Source: Symmetrospora coprosmae
Lineage: Eukaryota; Basidiomycota; Cystobasidiomycetes; Symmetrosporaceae
Assembly: GCA_008802785.1 (NCBI GenBank)
Contig: VUYT01000022.1
Location: 124,001-188,000, forward strand
DNA length: 64,000 bases
Reading direction: 5' to 3'
Of this stretch, positions 45,901 to 57,036 are shown in pieces. The position numbers and the translations under genes are program-made. The notes below the pieces were generated by a model. It was given only the letters and a program-made list of their open reading frames with translations, was not told the DNA's origin and made no database searches. Each line of letters begins with the position of its first letter. The stretch's first letter is position 1.

Positions 45901-48109
45901 GGAGAACAACCCATACACCGACGTCACGCTGGCTCACCTTGAGGACTACGCCACAGAGGGTCTCCGCACGCTCGCTATCGCCATGCGGGAGATCCCAGAG
46001 GAGGAGTACCAGCGCTGGACTGCCATCTACAACAAGGCGGCAGCGACCATCAACGGCAGACAGGACGAGCTCGACAAGGCAGCCGAGCTGATCGAAACGA
46101 ACCTCTTTCTGCTGGGAGCTACAGCCATCGAGGATAAGCTGCAGGACGGCGTGCCCGAAGCGATCTACACGCTTCAGCAGGCAGGCATCAAGGTCTGGGT
46201 ACTCACGGGTGACCGGCAGGAGACGGCCATCAACATTGGCCTGTCGTGCCGACTCATCTCCGAGTCGATGAGCTTGGTGATCGTCAATGAGGAGAATGCG
46301 CACGATACAAAGCAGTACATCAGCAAGAAGCTCGAAGCTATCAAGGCGCAGCGCAATACTGGAGATCTCGAAGAGCTTGCTTTGATTATCGATGGCAAGA
46401 GCTTGACATACGCTCTCGAGAAGGAGATCTCGGGGCTTTTCCTGGAGCTGGCAGTCATGTGCAAGGCTGTCGTCTGCTGTGAGTCGCTTACAAGCTGTTG
46501 TTATGTTGTCATAGTTTTGAGCACGCTGACGCCATCTTGCTATCCTCGCCGCAGGCCGTGTCTCGCCCTTGCAGAAAGCTCTCGTTGTCAAGCTCGTCAA
46601 GAAAAACTTGAAGGCGATCCTCCTCGCCATTGGTGACGGCGCCAACGACGTCTCAATGATCCAGGCTGCACACGTCGGTATCGGCATCTCTGGAGTCGAG
46701 GGTCTGCAAGCCGCTCGGTCAGCGGACGTCGCCATCAGCCAGTTCCGTTTCCTCACCAAGCTCCTGCTTGTCCACGGTACATGGAGCTATCAACGCTTGA
46801 GCAAGCTCATCCTCTATTCGTTCTACAAGAATATCGTGCTATACATGCTCAAGTGAGTACAGGTTGGCCTCGTCGAAACGTGCCCGCCGCTGAAAGGTCC
46901 TCGGATCCCAGCTTCTGGTACGCATTTTCGAACTCGTTTTCTGGACAGGTACTCTTTGAGTCTTGGACTCTAACCTTTTACAACGTGAGTTGCTTTTCCA
47001 AGCTTCCGCACGCAACATTCGCTCACGAATACATGCCTGCATCAGGTCGTCTTCACCGTCTTGCCACCGGTCGTGCTTGGAGTCTTCGATCAAGTGAGTC
47101 AAAATGGGCAGCCTGGCGCCATGAATGCCGCCCCTGCTCATTTTGTTATCCCTTCTGCAGTTCGTCTCGGCTCGCATGCTTGACCGGTATCCGGAGCAAT
47201 ACCAATTCGGGCAGCGCAATGCATTCGTGAGTGGCACGCAGCTCGGAACGCTTGATGCACCGCTGACAACGGTACGGTACGTGCAGTTCAATGTCCGCAT
47301 CTTCTGGCAGTGGATCGGCAACGCCCTCTATCATTCTATCGTCATCTACATTGCCACCGCGATCCTTTTCTACGATGAGCTTATCCTGCCCCAAGGCTGG
47401 ATAGCCGGGCAGTGGGTCTGGGGCACGACGGTGTACGTGGCGACATTGGCGACGGTCCTGCTTAAGGCAGCGTTGATTTCGGAGTGAGTGGTTACTGCTT
47501 TTCGTCTTACTATTGGCGGTTCCTGCTAATCAGATGCATGTCGCCCAGCTTGTGGACCAAGTACACGGTTGCCGCTATTCCAGGATCCTTCATCTTCACA
47601 ATGATCTTCCTGCCTCTGTATCAGCTCATCGCGCCAATGGCTGGAGGTGCGTCCTATTCTCCATCCCACCTGCGTGCAACTACCTGACATGCGCACTACA
47701 CAGTCTCATCCGAGTACGAGAATATCGTGCCTCGACTGTGGACGAATGGCGTGTTCTGGTTCTCCATACTCGCTCTGCCAATATTCTGCCTATCGCGCGA
47801 CTTTGCCTGGAAGTCATACAAGCGCTTCGCAAAGCCCGAGCCATATCATATTGTGCAGGAGATCCAAAAGTGCGTGCATTCCGCCAAGAAGGCCGGCCTC
47901 AGGCACTGGGCTGATCTGCTCTCCGGTTTGACAGACTCAACCTGCCCGACTACCGCCCCCGGAAGACGCAGTTCTCGCAAGCGATCAAAAAGATCCGAGC
48001 GCTGCAACGGACGCGGCGGAACCGTGGCTTTGCCTTCTCGCAGACCGAAGAAAGCCAAGAGAAGATCATCCGGAGCTACGACACCACGCTCGAGAAGGCG
48101 AAGGGGTAG
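42997..48109 (+). CDS. DRS2: P4-type ATPase, phospholipid flippase (Drs2-like)
   Basis: This is a P4-ATPase that moves aminophospholipids to the cytosolic leaflet of Golgi or endosome membranes. Thirteen exons (42997-43457, 43576-44081, 44195-44822, 44902-45019, 45085-45203, 45271-46478, 46555-46852, 46912-46984, 47046-47093, 47161-47483, 47549-47646, 47704-47869, 47935-48109) close in phase to about 1406 aa. The N-terminus is 250 residues of Gly/Ser/Asp-rich sequence. Motifs are NLDGETNLK (actuator), NNLIPIS in TM4, the phosphorylated Asp in [31 protein letters not shown] and [17 protein letters not shown]-terminal membrane segments and a basic tail follow. The first intron (43458-43575) is the least certain join. 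A Cdc50-type partner is not in the window. Confidence 0.95.
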
Positions 48110-48407
48110 CAGGCAGTATACAACGGATCAGTCTCAACGTGTGTATATTTGCTGTTGTCATTTGTGCAAGCTTGTCAGACATGGTAGACATTGGGAGCTG
48201 TTCTCGTCGCGGCTGGCGTCTAAGCAGCTTTCACATATAGATCGAAATTGTGCTTTGCAGCCGAACATGACGGCATTGGCGAGAAGACTTTCCGGCCAGG
48301 GTATATATACTTGTGAAGCTGACGTGCCTAGGAAGGGCGCGCTAGCCACGAGTCCAGCTAGCTAGCTAAGCACCGCAATGCCAGGACGCCACGGCTATGG
48401 ATTGCAA

Positions 48408-49646
48408 CTAGCCCCACATAGTGGCTTTGACCAACTTGTGCAGCTCGCCATCGCCTCGGCGGGGCTTCCCAACACCAGCCAACGACCTGGCAGGGCTGGG
48501 AGTGCGTGCACCTCTACTGCTCGCTCGGCTTTGGGCGGCCGAGTTGTCCGCAATTAGAGACGGCGCAGAGCTGGATGCTCTTGAGGTCGCTGACGGTGAT
48601 TCATACCCCCGTTTCGTGGACGCTGGCCTCGTGTGGGCCTGTCCAACTCTCCTCTCAGTCGGGGAAACGTGCTGGCCCAAGTCACTTTGCGACTGCCAGG
48701 GGGAGAAAGCCGAGTTCTGCGGCTCCGCCTGTGCAAGCGCTTTCAGGAGCTCTCGCGTCCAGGCGGGCATACTGCAGGTGCAATTGAGCTGTCCGTGCGT
48801 GTTTGACGATGTCGGGCATCTGACGAGCTCGAGCTCGTGTGCACAGTGTTGTGCGAGCTTTACCAGCCCTAACAGCGCCCCCCAGGGAAAGTCGATGAGA
48901 GTATTCGACGATCTGAAGTAGTTTCGGTGTCCTTCCATCTTCTCCCGTAGGCTGATCATGGACTTATCGTGTGCGTCGAGGTCAGGTCCCTGAATGGAAG
49001 TGTAGAAGTTGTGATTGCGGAGCAGGTCCTGGCAGTCGTCACGTATGAGCGCAATGCAGCGCCCTATCCGATCCCTGGTGTCCTGATCGTGCTCTCCCAA
49101 GAGCAAGCTGGGACATGCTCTCAGAGCGTTGAGCGCGATACCCAACTGACCCGGTAGGGTTTCCTGTAGTAGCAGTCTGCCTGGTTGAGGTACCGGCGGC
49201 ATGCTCGCGATGCGACCTGTGTCATGCCTTACTCTCTGCTCTGACCGTCTGGCGGAGTTTGCGGAGGGAGGCGCACCCGGGCGTTGGGCCATGGCTGCCG
49301 GTGCGATAGTCGAGCGAAGATAGGGTGCGCGTCCAGGCGGCGGCGAGTGACTAGACGGCATGGATCGAGGCGGCGGCGAGTGACTTGACGACACGGATTT
49401 CCCCGCAGCTGTCCGCCTTCCACCGCTTCTCCGTAGGAACGATCTCAATCGACGAGGCCGACGCTGCCGACCCGTTTCTCGCTCGGCCTGTATGGGAAGG
49501 TCGCTAGGGGGCACGGCGGAAGATGCCTGCCGCCTTGTTCGATACATTTTGGGCCATCTCGGCATGAAGGCGTTAGATGCGCGGGGTGCGCCGCGAGGCT
49601 GACCAGCGGAGTTGGGGCGGAAGAACTTGTTCCATGCACTGAACAT
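48408..49646 (-). CDS. Uncharacterised protein, paralogue A of a local two-gene family
   Basis: This is a single open frame of 412 aa with no recognised domain. It starts MFSAWNKFFRP, an aromatic/basic N-terminus shared in pattern with the gene at 51461-52318 (MHLKWRWWRE). Residues 35-160 are Arg/Ser/Pro-rich, with a doubled SSHSPPP word. A helical core follows (about residues 186-290): D-x3-RI near 189-194, FYTSI, and L-x5-LAQHCAHELELVRC at 259-277. The C-terminal 130 residues are Ser/Ala-rich. The core aligns by eye with paralogue B. A small pocket of cysteines (RC, CTC) follows the HCAH motif. No function can be given. Confidence 0.65.
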   Translation of the reverse strand: MFSAWNKFFRPNSAGQPRGAPRASNAFMPRWPKMYRTRRQASSAVPPSDLPIQAERETGRQRRPRRLRSFLRRSGGRRTAAGKSVSSSHSPPPRSMPSSHSPPPGRAPYLRSTIAPAAMAQRPGAPPSANSARRSEQRVRHDTGRIASMPPVPQPGRLLLQETLPGQLGIALNALRACPSLLLGEHDQDTRDRIGRCIALIRDDCQDLLRNHNFYTSIQGPDLDAHDKSMISLREKMEGHRNYFRSSNTLIDFPWGALLGLVKLAQHCAHELELVRCPTSSNTHGQLNCTCSMPAWTRELLKALAQAEPQNSAFSPWQSQSDLGQHVSPTERRVGQAHTRPASTKRGYESPSATSRASSSAPSLIADNSAAQSRASSRGARTPSPARSLAGVGKPRRGDGELHKLVKATMWG

Positions 49647-51460
49647 GGTGAGGGACTGCGGCCTGGCTCAGAGTCTACGGATGGGCAGAGATGAAAGGAA
49701 GTTAGATGGAAAGGGGAGCAGAGAGACGTGTAGCCAGCTTTTATTGCAGCTGGTACGAGGGTTACCTGCTGCAGCGCTCCGCTTGCAGCACAATACGGGT
49801 GACCGCATTCAAAAGGCTTGTATGAGGTTCGGGAGGCTAAGTAGAGCCGATGGGGCGACTCTCGACTCACGATGTTCATCTAGTCCATGGCGCAAACGAA
49901 TGACACCGTTGTCAGCACGCAATTCAGAGCACGCGTCACGTCGCACCTGTACGGCCCGTATCAGCACAGTCCTGCTGCTACCGCGAGTTCCGTTAGCATG
50001 AGCAGTGCTGTTGTAGCGAGCGAGAGGCGAGGTTGTACGAACAAACCGCCACTTCTGCTCAATGCTGCTACTGCACAGCCAACGAGCATACAGCAAGGAA
50101 GATGCCGCAGCGTAGCTTTGGTCCTGCCGAGCATGTCAATGAAGATGTTATCGCGCAACGTATGGCTTTTGACCTGGCGGACCAGCGGTCGGATATGCCC
50201 ACTCGAACCTCGACCATGCTTTGATGGCGACGAGCATGCACCGCCTGAACATCTGCCTATCGAAGCAGCGTCCACGATTTTCAGCTCGCTCGCTGTATCG
50301 CCGTTCGCTCGCTGACGCTCGCTCCCGCAATACGGCTCGCTCGTAGTTGGGCTTGAGGGTTGAAAGGGACTCCGGACCTGCGGACAGCCAGCGTTCAAGT
50401 TGTCAGAATGTGGGCGACAGTTAGCGCATGTCAGTTCAGCAGGACGCAGATGCTGGAGTTCATGGTCAGTGACTGCGAGATTGTCGCACAACAGGCCACT
50501 TTGAGTTAGCGTCAGGTCAAGAGCAGACTCCTCAGGGATTACCTAAGCAAGCGCAGAAGCTACGTGATGGTAGGCGATGTGGGCCACTTCCAGGAGCTGC
50601 CGGAGGATAGCCATACTGGGCGGAGGCACAGAGAGAATCGACAAAGGTCAGCGCATCCGTCGGGCCAAATTTTGCACCGGCAACATTTTACTCCCTTTAA
50701 CGCTGAAGGGGAGGGCACCTCCGCTTGATAGGGAACCCCCCCTGTACAAAGGTAACTGGGCCTGTATAACGGTTTCCCTTTCAGGTCACCCGTAATGGCC
50801 AGACGGTGCCTCTAGCAGAAGCCGGCACATCATATGCAGCTGCTGTAAGGGGACTTTGAGGCGAGGCCGCACTTGAGGCACAGCCGCTATAGGCGGTGCG
50901 CGCAGCAGCCGCTCCGCAAATGGGAGGGCAGCGAGACTAAGGGCTTCGGCATGTGGGCGACATCCCTTCAGCGCTTGACCTTGTTTGTGGCTTGTTCTTG
51001 GTTTTGGCGCGGCAGCGCTAGCAGATGTAGCTCTGCGTCAGATTCAAGGACATCCCCAATCATCGTCAGTGCATACATGATTCAGACTATCGCCTCGACA
51101 TCTTTGTCTGGTTTGTAGTGGCAACTGCCTCACCGGACGGAGGTCTGGCGCGACAAGGGGGAATTACTGTCAATGGGAGTCTGTCCAGGGCATACTCGGC
51201 ACCGTTTGCCGTCATCTGCAAGGACCGCCTTAATGTCGCGGTGAGATCGATGATCTCCAGAGGTAGGTGAAGTATGATGCTCAGGAGACGGGGGCTTCCC
51301 GACCCCTTAGAGCGAAAGTCGACAGGAGGGCATTGTCGTCTAGCGAATCCACTGGCTATCAAGGGAATGTTCGGCCGTGCGTGCCACTGGTTCTCGAGTG
51401 ATACGACAATAGTGTCTGAGCTTTCGAGACCAGTCGGGACATTGGAGAGATCAACGACAT
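49647..51460. other. Interval between paralogues A and B, with a possible third-copy remnant
   Basis: This 1.8-kb stretch has no clean gene. On the minus strand a 23-residue frame (50614-50543) contains LRQLLEVAHIAYH, which aligns without gaps with the HCAH segment of paralogue B (LDDLAQLAGHCAH). Nearby minus frames (50491-49961, 51464-51087) are open but unrecognised. It may hold a decayed or heavily diverged family member, or simply the promoter of paralogue A. Confidence 0.35.
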
Positions 51461-52318
51461 TCAACGGTGCTGTCCTGCCTCGAAGAGTCTCCGCTTTCTT
51501 TCATTTCTCGCCCTTGATCCGGTCACGAGTCCATGCAAGGCGTTGTTGTCATTGGCAGGTGTGCTGAGTCCGCTCTGCGACGAAGTAGACCGACGAGAAG
51601 GGGCGGGACTGCGTACCCTTTTCCCCAGGAGATTGAGCAACTCGTTCACGCTGGCACTCACGGTGCATCGGCTCCGGCACATCTCCCGATTGTGGGCGCA
51701 GTGACCTGCGAGTTGGGCGAGATCATCGAGATACACCCATACCGTCCGGTTAACCACATCGCAATGCATCTGCAGACGGATGCAGTGGCGGAGTTCGTTG
51801 TATTCGCGCTTCGTGACGTTCGGTCTGTCCATGCTCGTGTGCAGCTGGCTGACGAGCACACAGTATGCGTAGAAATCGTTAAGCAGTGCTGTCGGCTCCC
51901 TGATGCGCTTCACAGCATCTGTTCGTCGACCCGAGAGGCGCGAGTTTATCACCTCCGTGCAGTCGTCTGGTACGTCTGGCATGATACCGGCCCTCCAGCG
52001 GGCAGGCCTAGGCCATTTGCTTGATTCCCAGATATGCGGCGCGTAAGGATTAAATGCTGGCGCCGCGATCTGTCTAGTGGGCACCGGAGGCGACTCTGTG
52101 CGTCTGCGCTGGCTTTCACCTCGAATGACAGACCTCCGTGCCTGAGCAGCCTCGCGCTCTTCCCGGACCTCCCTGGACGGCGAGCCAGACACGGAGCGAT
52201 TGTAAACGCTTGAGGTGCGCGCTGGAGCCGAGGTACTAGTCGTCGAGGTCGAGCGGCCCTGCCGCTGAGGGGGGGGATTGGTTTTCTGCTCGCGCCACCA
52301 TCGCCATTTCAGGTGCAT
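51461..52318 (-). CDS. Uncharacterised protein, paralogue B of a local two-gene family
   Basis: This is a single open frame of 285 aa. The start MHLKWRWWRE matches the pattern of paralogue A's start (M-x3-W-x2-two aromatics-R). An Arg/Ser-rich region follows (residues 20-85), then a Trp/Pro patch (APHIWESSKWPRPARW). The helical core (134-218) aligns with A: D-x3-RI, TAL-x2-D, TSM, and L-x2-L-x2-LAGHCAHNREM with a trailing RC. The C-terminus is basic. The antisense strand is also open here, but the likeness to A supports the minus reading. Function is unknown. Confidence 0.65.
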   Translation of the reverse strand: MHLKWRWWREQKTNPPPQRQGRSTSTTSTSAPARTSSVYNRSVSGSPSREVREEREAAQARRSVIRGESQRRRTESPPVPTRQIAAPAFNPYAPHIWESSKWPRPARWRAGIMPDVPDDCTEVINSRLSGRRTDAVKRIREPTALLNDFYAYCVLVSQLHTSMDRPNVTKREYNELRHCIRLQMHCDVVNRTVWVYLDDLAQLAGHCAHNREMCRSRCTVSASVNELLNLLGKRVRSPAPSRRSTSSQSGLSTPANDNNALHGLVTGSRARNERKRRLFEAGQHR

Positions 52319-52843
52319 GACGATCGCTAAAGGACTCGAGGCACGAGGATTGCAGAGGTGATTGGATGGAGACCAGCTATCGTGTGATTTGCGTTGATGA
52401 TCGAGGTGGGAAGGAGGAAAGGGAGACGGAGAGTGCCGAGAGTGTGCTTTATAGCGACCCGCACAGCCTGCCTCATGGTTCTGGGCCTCCGTAGCTAGGT
52501 CCCCATGCCTGAGCAGGAGTGGCTATGCGCACCAGTATGGCTGGATCCTTTCATCAGTCTGCACTTTGTGGCGAATACGCTGGGTGCCAGTGGCGGACGC
52601 AGCCAGTCTGACGTGACGAGAGCACACGAGAGAGCGTGACACATCAGCTGATTCGCGGACAACTCGTGACACATCAGCTGATCCGCGGACAACTCGTGTC
52701 AGAGCCGCTGATCGTGCCGAGTTCGCGATGGCGGAGTGCAGCGCCTCCGTCTGCAAGCCGCGCATTCACCGGCGAGTTGACGCCCCAATCCGCTTCAGAC
52801 AGACAGGAAGTCGTGTCGAGGCATTGTGACTACATTGCACCAT
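52319..52843. other. Interval upstream of paralogue B containing a 30-bp tandem repeat
   Basis: This 525-bp stretch contains a 30-bp unit in two copies with one mismatch (52635-52664 and 52665-52694), followed by a diverged partial third unit (CGTGTCAGAGCCGCTGATC). The rest shows no gene. It lies between the start of paralogue B and the 3' end of ARG3. Confidence 0.5.
52635..52694. repeat. 30-bp direct tandem repeat, two copies
   Basis: Each unit starts CGTGACACATCAGCTGAT and ends GCGGACAACT; the copies differ by one base (T versus C at unit position 19). The unit contains the palindrome ATCAGCTGAT. A weaker third unit follows to about 52714. Confidence 0.9.
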
Positions 52844-54228
52844 TCAAGCCTTCTGCCACCTGCCAAAGTACGCCTCAAAGATGGCCATGATCGTCCACTG
52901 CCGGGCACGGGCGAAAGGATGAAAGGGAGTCAGCGTGAACTACAGTTCTGACATCATGCTGCTGGCATTTTCGGCTGCACGCACCTTCCTGTTTTCTGCT
53001 TCTGGGAAGACCAGCGACCGGTCGCTGTAGAAGACCTCATCGTCGACCTCCTCTGCTTTCCGCGGCAGGCAATGCATAAACTTCCAGTCCGGGTTTGCCC
53101 CTCCCTTCTCCGCGAGAGCTTTTGTGATCTGGTAGCCCTTGAAGTCCTCGAGGCGCTTTGCCTTTTCCGCCTCCTGTCCCATCGAGATCCAGGTATCGGT
53201 CACGAGGATGTCTGCCCCTTTGATTGCCTCCTCGGGCGAGCTGAAGTGCTCCAGCACTGTGCTCGTGGCCGTGCCTCCGCTGCTCTCCGCGCTGAGGCCT
53301 TCCTGCGCCGTGCGCATGACGAGCTCGTCGAGCGGGTACCCTTTTGGCGTCGCGACGCGCAGCTTGATCCCCAACCGGGCGAACGAGACAATCATGTCAT
53401 TCAGGATGTTGTTCGAGTCGCCGATCCACGCGACGGTCAGTCCGCGCAGGGATGAGAGCGTGGGCGCCTTGCCAGACGGCGAGTATGTCTCGAGCATGGT
53501 GAGGAGGTCGGCGAGGATCTGCGAAGGGTGGTACAGATGCGAGAGCGCGTTGATGACGGGGACAGAAGAGTGCTCGGCAAGTGTCTGTTAGCGTACGAGA
53601 CATGTCAGCTTCTGGCTGTGAAAGAAGGCCATGCTGCCCGTCCTGCGAGTCGAGGCTCCGTGCCTGACTCCGCTTGTCTCGCAGGATCACGGCGGCACAC
53701 TCACTTCAACCTCGGAGTGATGCCCGACGCGAGCCATGATGCCGTCGACCATGCTGGAGACGACCTTTGCAGTATCGAGGAGGGACTCGTTGACGCCTAG
53801 CTGGATATCCTGTGATCCGAGGAACATGGCGTGTCCACCTGTGCAAGGGAACGTGCCATGGGAAGATGAGCAGACATCAGGGGGTGCGCTCTCTTGTCCT
53901 CGCTCAGCGCTCTGGCAGCGGCACCTAGCAGAGCAGTGGCGCTCTCTGAAGCGACGCGGGTCCTCGTGCTCCGCTTGCTGAACATGAGCGCTACGGTCCT
54001 GCCCTTGAGCAGGTCCCTTTCGCTCGGCAACCCGAACTTCTGTGCATCTTTCGGTATCTGGTTCTGCTTGAAGTCGTTCTTGAACGTGTATGCGGACGTG
54101 AGGATCTTGTCGAGCTGGGGCACGGTCAGGTCGGCCAGCGACAGCAGGTGCGGCGGCTTGCTGGCAGCGGAGGAAGCTGTGCTGCTCAGCGAGCGGGCCA
54201 GGAGGCGAGACGAGCTGGCCATGGCCAT
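52844..54228 (-). CDS. ARG3: Ornithine carbamoyltransferase, mitochondrial
   Basis: It makes citrulline from ornithine and carbamoyl phosphate in arginine synthesis. Four exons (54228-53925, 53838-53705, 53584-52985, 52897-52844) close in phase to about 363 aa. The N-terminus ([20 protein letters not shown]) looks like a mitochondrial presequence. Motifs are HLLSLADLT, the carbamoyl-phosphate loop [44 protein letters not shown] and the ornithine-site HCLPRK. The last exon ([17 protein letters not shown]) restores the conserved end after ENRK. The second Met at 54222 could also be the start. Confidence 0.95.
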
Positions 54229-54630
54229 TTACTGCATATACTGCTGGTGTAGTAGGGAAGAAAGCAAAGAGCGTACTGTATCCGTCAGAGTGGTCCACAG
54301 CCCCTCTCTCCCTCTCGAGTCAACCAGGCACCACCTGAAAATAGGGGGCATCCCCGTCCCGCGGGCGGGCGTCAAGGGAGCCACCCTCCGCTGAGTCTTT
54401 TGTCATACTTGCGTGCAGTCAGGCCTGCCGGCTTCTGCAGTCTCCAAATTCAGGGCATCTTGTCGACTTTGAGTCGGGACCTCCGTCCGCTGCTGCCGCT
54501 GTCCCGCTAGAAGCGCCCTGCCCTGCCATCAAGCTCCGCACGCGTCCTCACGCTCTTCAAGACCACCATTGGAGAACAGCGAAGAACCGCAGCACACAGC
54601 TCAGCTCGAACGCCGACAAACGCGCCTACA
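54229..54630. other. Divergent promoter region, ARG3 / QTRT1
   Basis: This 402-bp stretch separates divergent starts. No gene or repeat was recognised, and no obvious Gcn4-type TGACTCA element was seen on reading. Confidence 0.45.
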
Positions 54631-56760
54631 ATGTCCGTCAACCCGGACAACCCCGCCTTGCCGGCGCTCAAGTTCGAGCTCCTCGCAGAGTGCTCCACGA
54701 CCCGAGCCCGCGTCTCGAGGATGACGCTGCCGCACGGCGTGACATACACACCGGCCTTCATGCCTGTAGGTGCGTTCGCCTCATCCGAGCACACTGCTTT
54801 CTTCACTGAAGAGCCGGTGTCTGATGTCCCTCTGCGTGCCATCCTCAGCCACACAAGGCACTATGAAGGGCATCACCGCGCGACAGGTTTGCGATACCGC
54901 CACCACCCTCATCCTGAACAATACATATCACCTCAGTCTCAGGCCGGGCACTGAGATTCTGGACCTGGTCGGAGGTGTGCCTATTGAATCGACCTGCAGA
55001 GGGGGCCCGTCCGCAGCGACTAACTTCGCAGCATTTCGCTTTACGTACAGGCTCGCACCAATTCCAGGACTGGCACGGCAACCTTCTGACTGATAGTGGA
55101 GGCTTCCAGATGGTGTCGCTGTAAGTGGAGCCTCGAGTCGAATGTCATCGGGTAGATGTGAAGAGTATCCATGGGTCTGATCCGCCGTTGCTGGACTTTC
55201 CCAGAGCGAAGCTTTCCGTGGTCACAGAAGAAGGCGTCCTGTGAGTACCCGGTTGGACGACGAAGGAGCAACGGGCGCAGTCAACTGAGGCACTCGCGGC
55301 TCATAGGTTCGAGAACCCCTTCAAGCCAGGGGAGACGCTCATGCTCCGCCCGGAAGACTCGATGCGGATACAGCACTCCATCGGCGCGGATATCATGATG
55401 CAGCTGGACGATGTTGTTGCCTCCCTGACGGAGCCAATACGGATGAAGGAGGCATCCGAACGCTCCGTACGATGTGCGCCTGGAAGCACCTGCTAATTCA
55501 CCTGATGACGTCCAGCTGATATGGGAATAGCGACCATCAACAGGGCTGGACAGATGCATAGCAGCACATCACAAGAGCGGCAAGAATGAGATCCAGAACC
55601 TCTTTGCAATCGTGCAAGGCGGACTCGACCCAGAACTTCGCGATGCATGTGGGTCCTCTGGAAGCTGAGACGCTTGCACAAGCACAGACTGACAGTTGTA
55701 CTCCCGTGCGATCTGCTCACGACAGGCCTAGACGACATGCTGAAGCGGTCAGATCGGATACCTGGCTATGCGATAGGCGGTCTGTCTGGCGGAGAGTGCG
55801 TGCCTGCCACGCTGGACCAGCTCGCGCACATAAACCCGAGTAGCAGACACGCTGATGACATGCAAGTCGGGACATGCATCTGCAGGGAGAAGAGCGTCTT
55901 CTGGCGGATAGTGCTGCAATGCACAGATCGCCTGCCGCCGGAGAAGCCACGATACTGCATGGGCATCGGTTACGGCGAGGACCTCCTCGTTTGTGCAGCC
56001 CTTGGCGTTGACATGGTGAGCTCGTCCGCGCGCCAGTGCCACGCCGCCTCTGGCTATTGCTGACAATCGACCGCTGGATCATGCAGGCAGACTGCGTCTT
56101 TCCGACCCGGACAGCGGTGAGACTTCGACTGCTATGGGGAAAGCCATCTGTAATGCTTCCGCTTCGAGAAGGCGCCTGATTACCATTCTCCGCTCCAGCG
56201 CTTCGGTCTGGCCCTGTCCTTCGACGGCCACATCAACCTTCGTCTCGGCAAGTACGCGCACGACTTTACCGTGCTCGATCCGACGTGCCCGTGCCCGACC
56301 TGCGACCTAGGTAGCGAGCGTGGGCTGTCCCGCAGCTACCTGCATCAGCTGGCCGGGCGCGAGACGGTCGGCGCGCACGCGGTCACCCTGCACAACATCA
56401 CATATCAGGTACGGCATGTCCCCTCTGGCGACGACTGCTGTGGGAGCGACTGGCGATTTAACGCATCTCGTTGCGCCTCCCGCAGCATCGCCTGATGAAA
56501 GGCGCGAGAGAGGCCATCCTCGAAGACCGCTTTCCGCGCTACCTGAAAGACTACTTTGCACGCTTCTACGGAGATGCGTCACAATACCCGTAAGTAGGGA
56601 CGAGTGCAAGTGAGATTTGCGTACAAACCTGACCTTCCTTGTCTCCAGGAAATGGGCTGTGGAAGCGCTGCAGGAGGTCGGGGTGGATCTCCTGGAGGAC
56701 CAGCCTGATGCTGTGCCACAGGGCAAGCCTCAGTGGGACTATGTGGAGAGGGCGAAGTAA
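54631..56760 (+). CDS. QTRT1: Queuine tRNA-ribosyltransferase, catalytic subunit
   Basis: The enzyme exchanges guanine-34 for queuine in GUN-anticodon tRNAs. Twelve exons (54631-54769, 54858-54974, 55051-55120, 55205-55240, 55307-55473, 55544-55648, 55726-55795, 55886-56015, 56087-56116, 56199-56408, 56486-56589, 56649-56760) close in phase to 429 aa. Motifs are [32 protein letters not shown], the [10 protein letters not shown] region, [28 protein letters not shown] and the zinc site CPCPTC. As in other eukaryotes it should need a QTRT2 partner, not seen here. Its presence predicts queuine salvage by this fungus. Confidence 0.95.
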
Positions 56761-57036
56761 TGCGAGAACCACGTGGGGGAGGATTGGTTGTCTAGCATCG
56801 ACGCATCTTGCCGCGACGCTCTTTCGCCACCTCGGCCGAGACGGTTCGTCCCGAAGACGTCGACGGCTCGGTCGCGAAACGTGACCAAATGATGGGGCAT
56901 TGCAGTGCTGTACAACTTTGCTTTGCTCTGCTTCGCAAAGCCAAAGCACACTGAGCGCATACACCGAGTGCTTCAGCTACCACAGCTCGAGGCCCGCTTC
57001 GCTGCTTCTCCCTGTGCCTGCCCTGCCTTGCCCATC

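Noticed and set aside
51533-52024. 163-codon plus-strand frame opposite paralogue B
   Set aside because: The minus reading shares a motif order with paralogue A; the plus reading has no such support.
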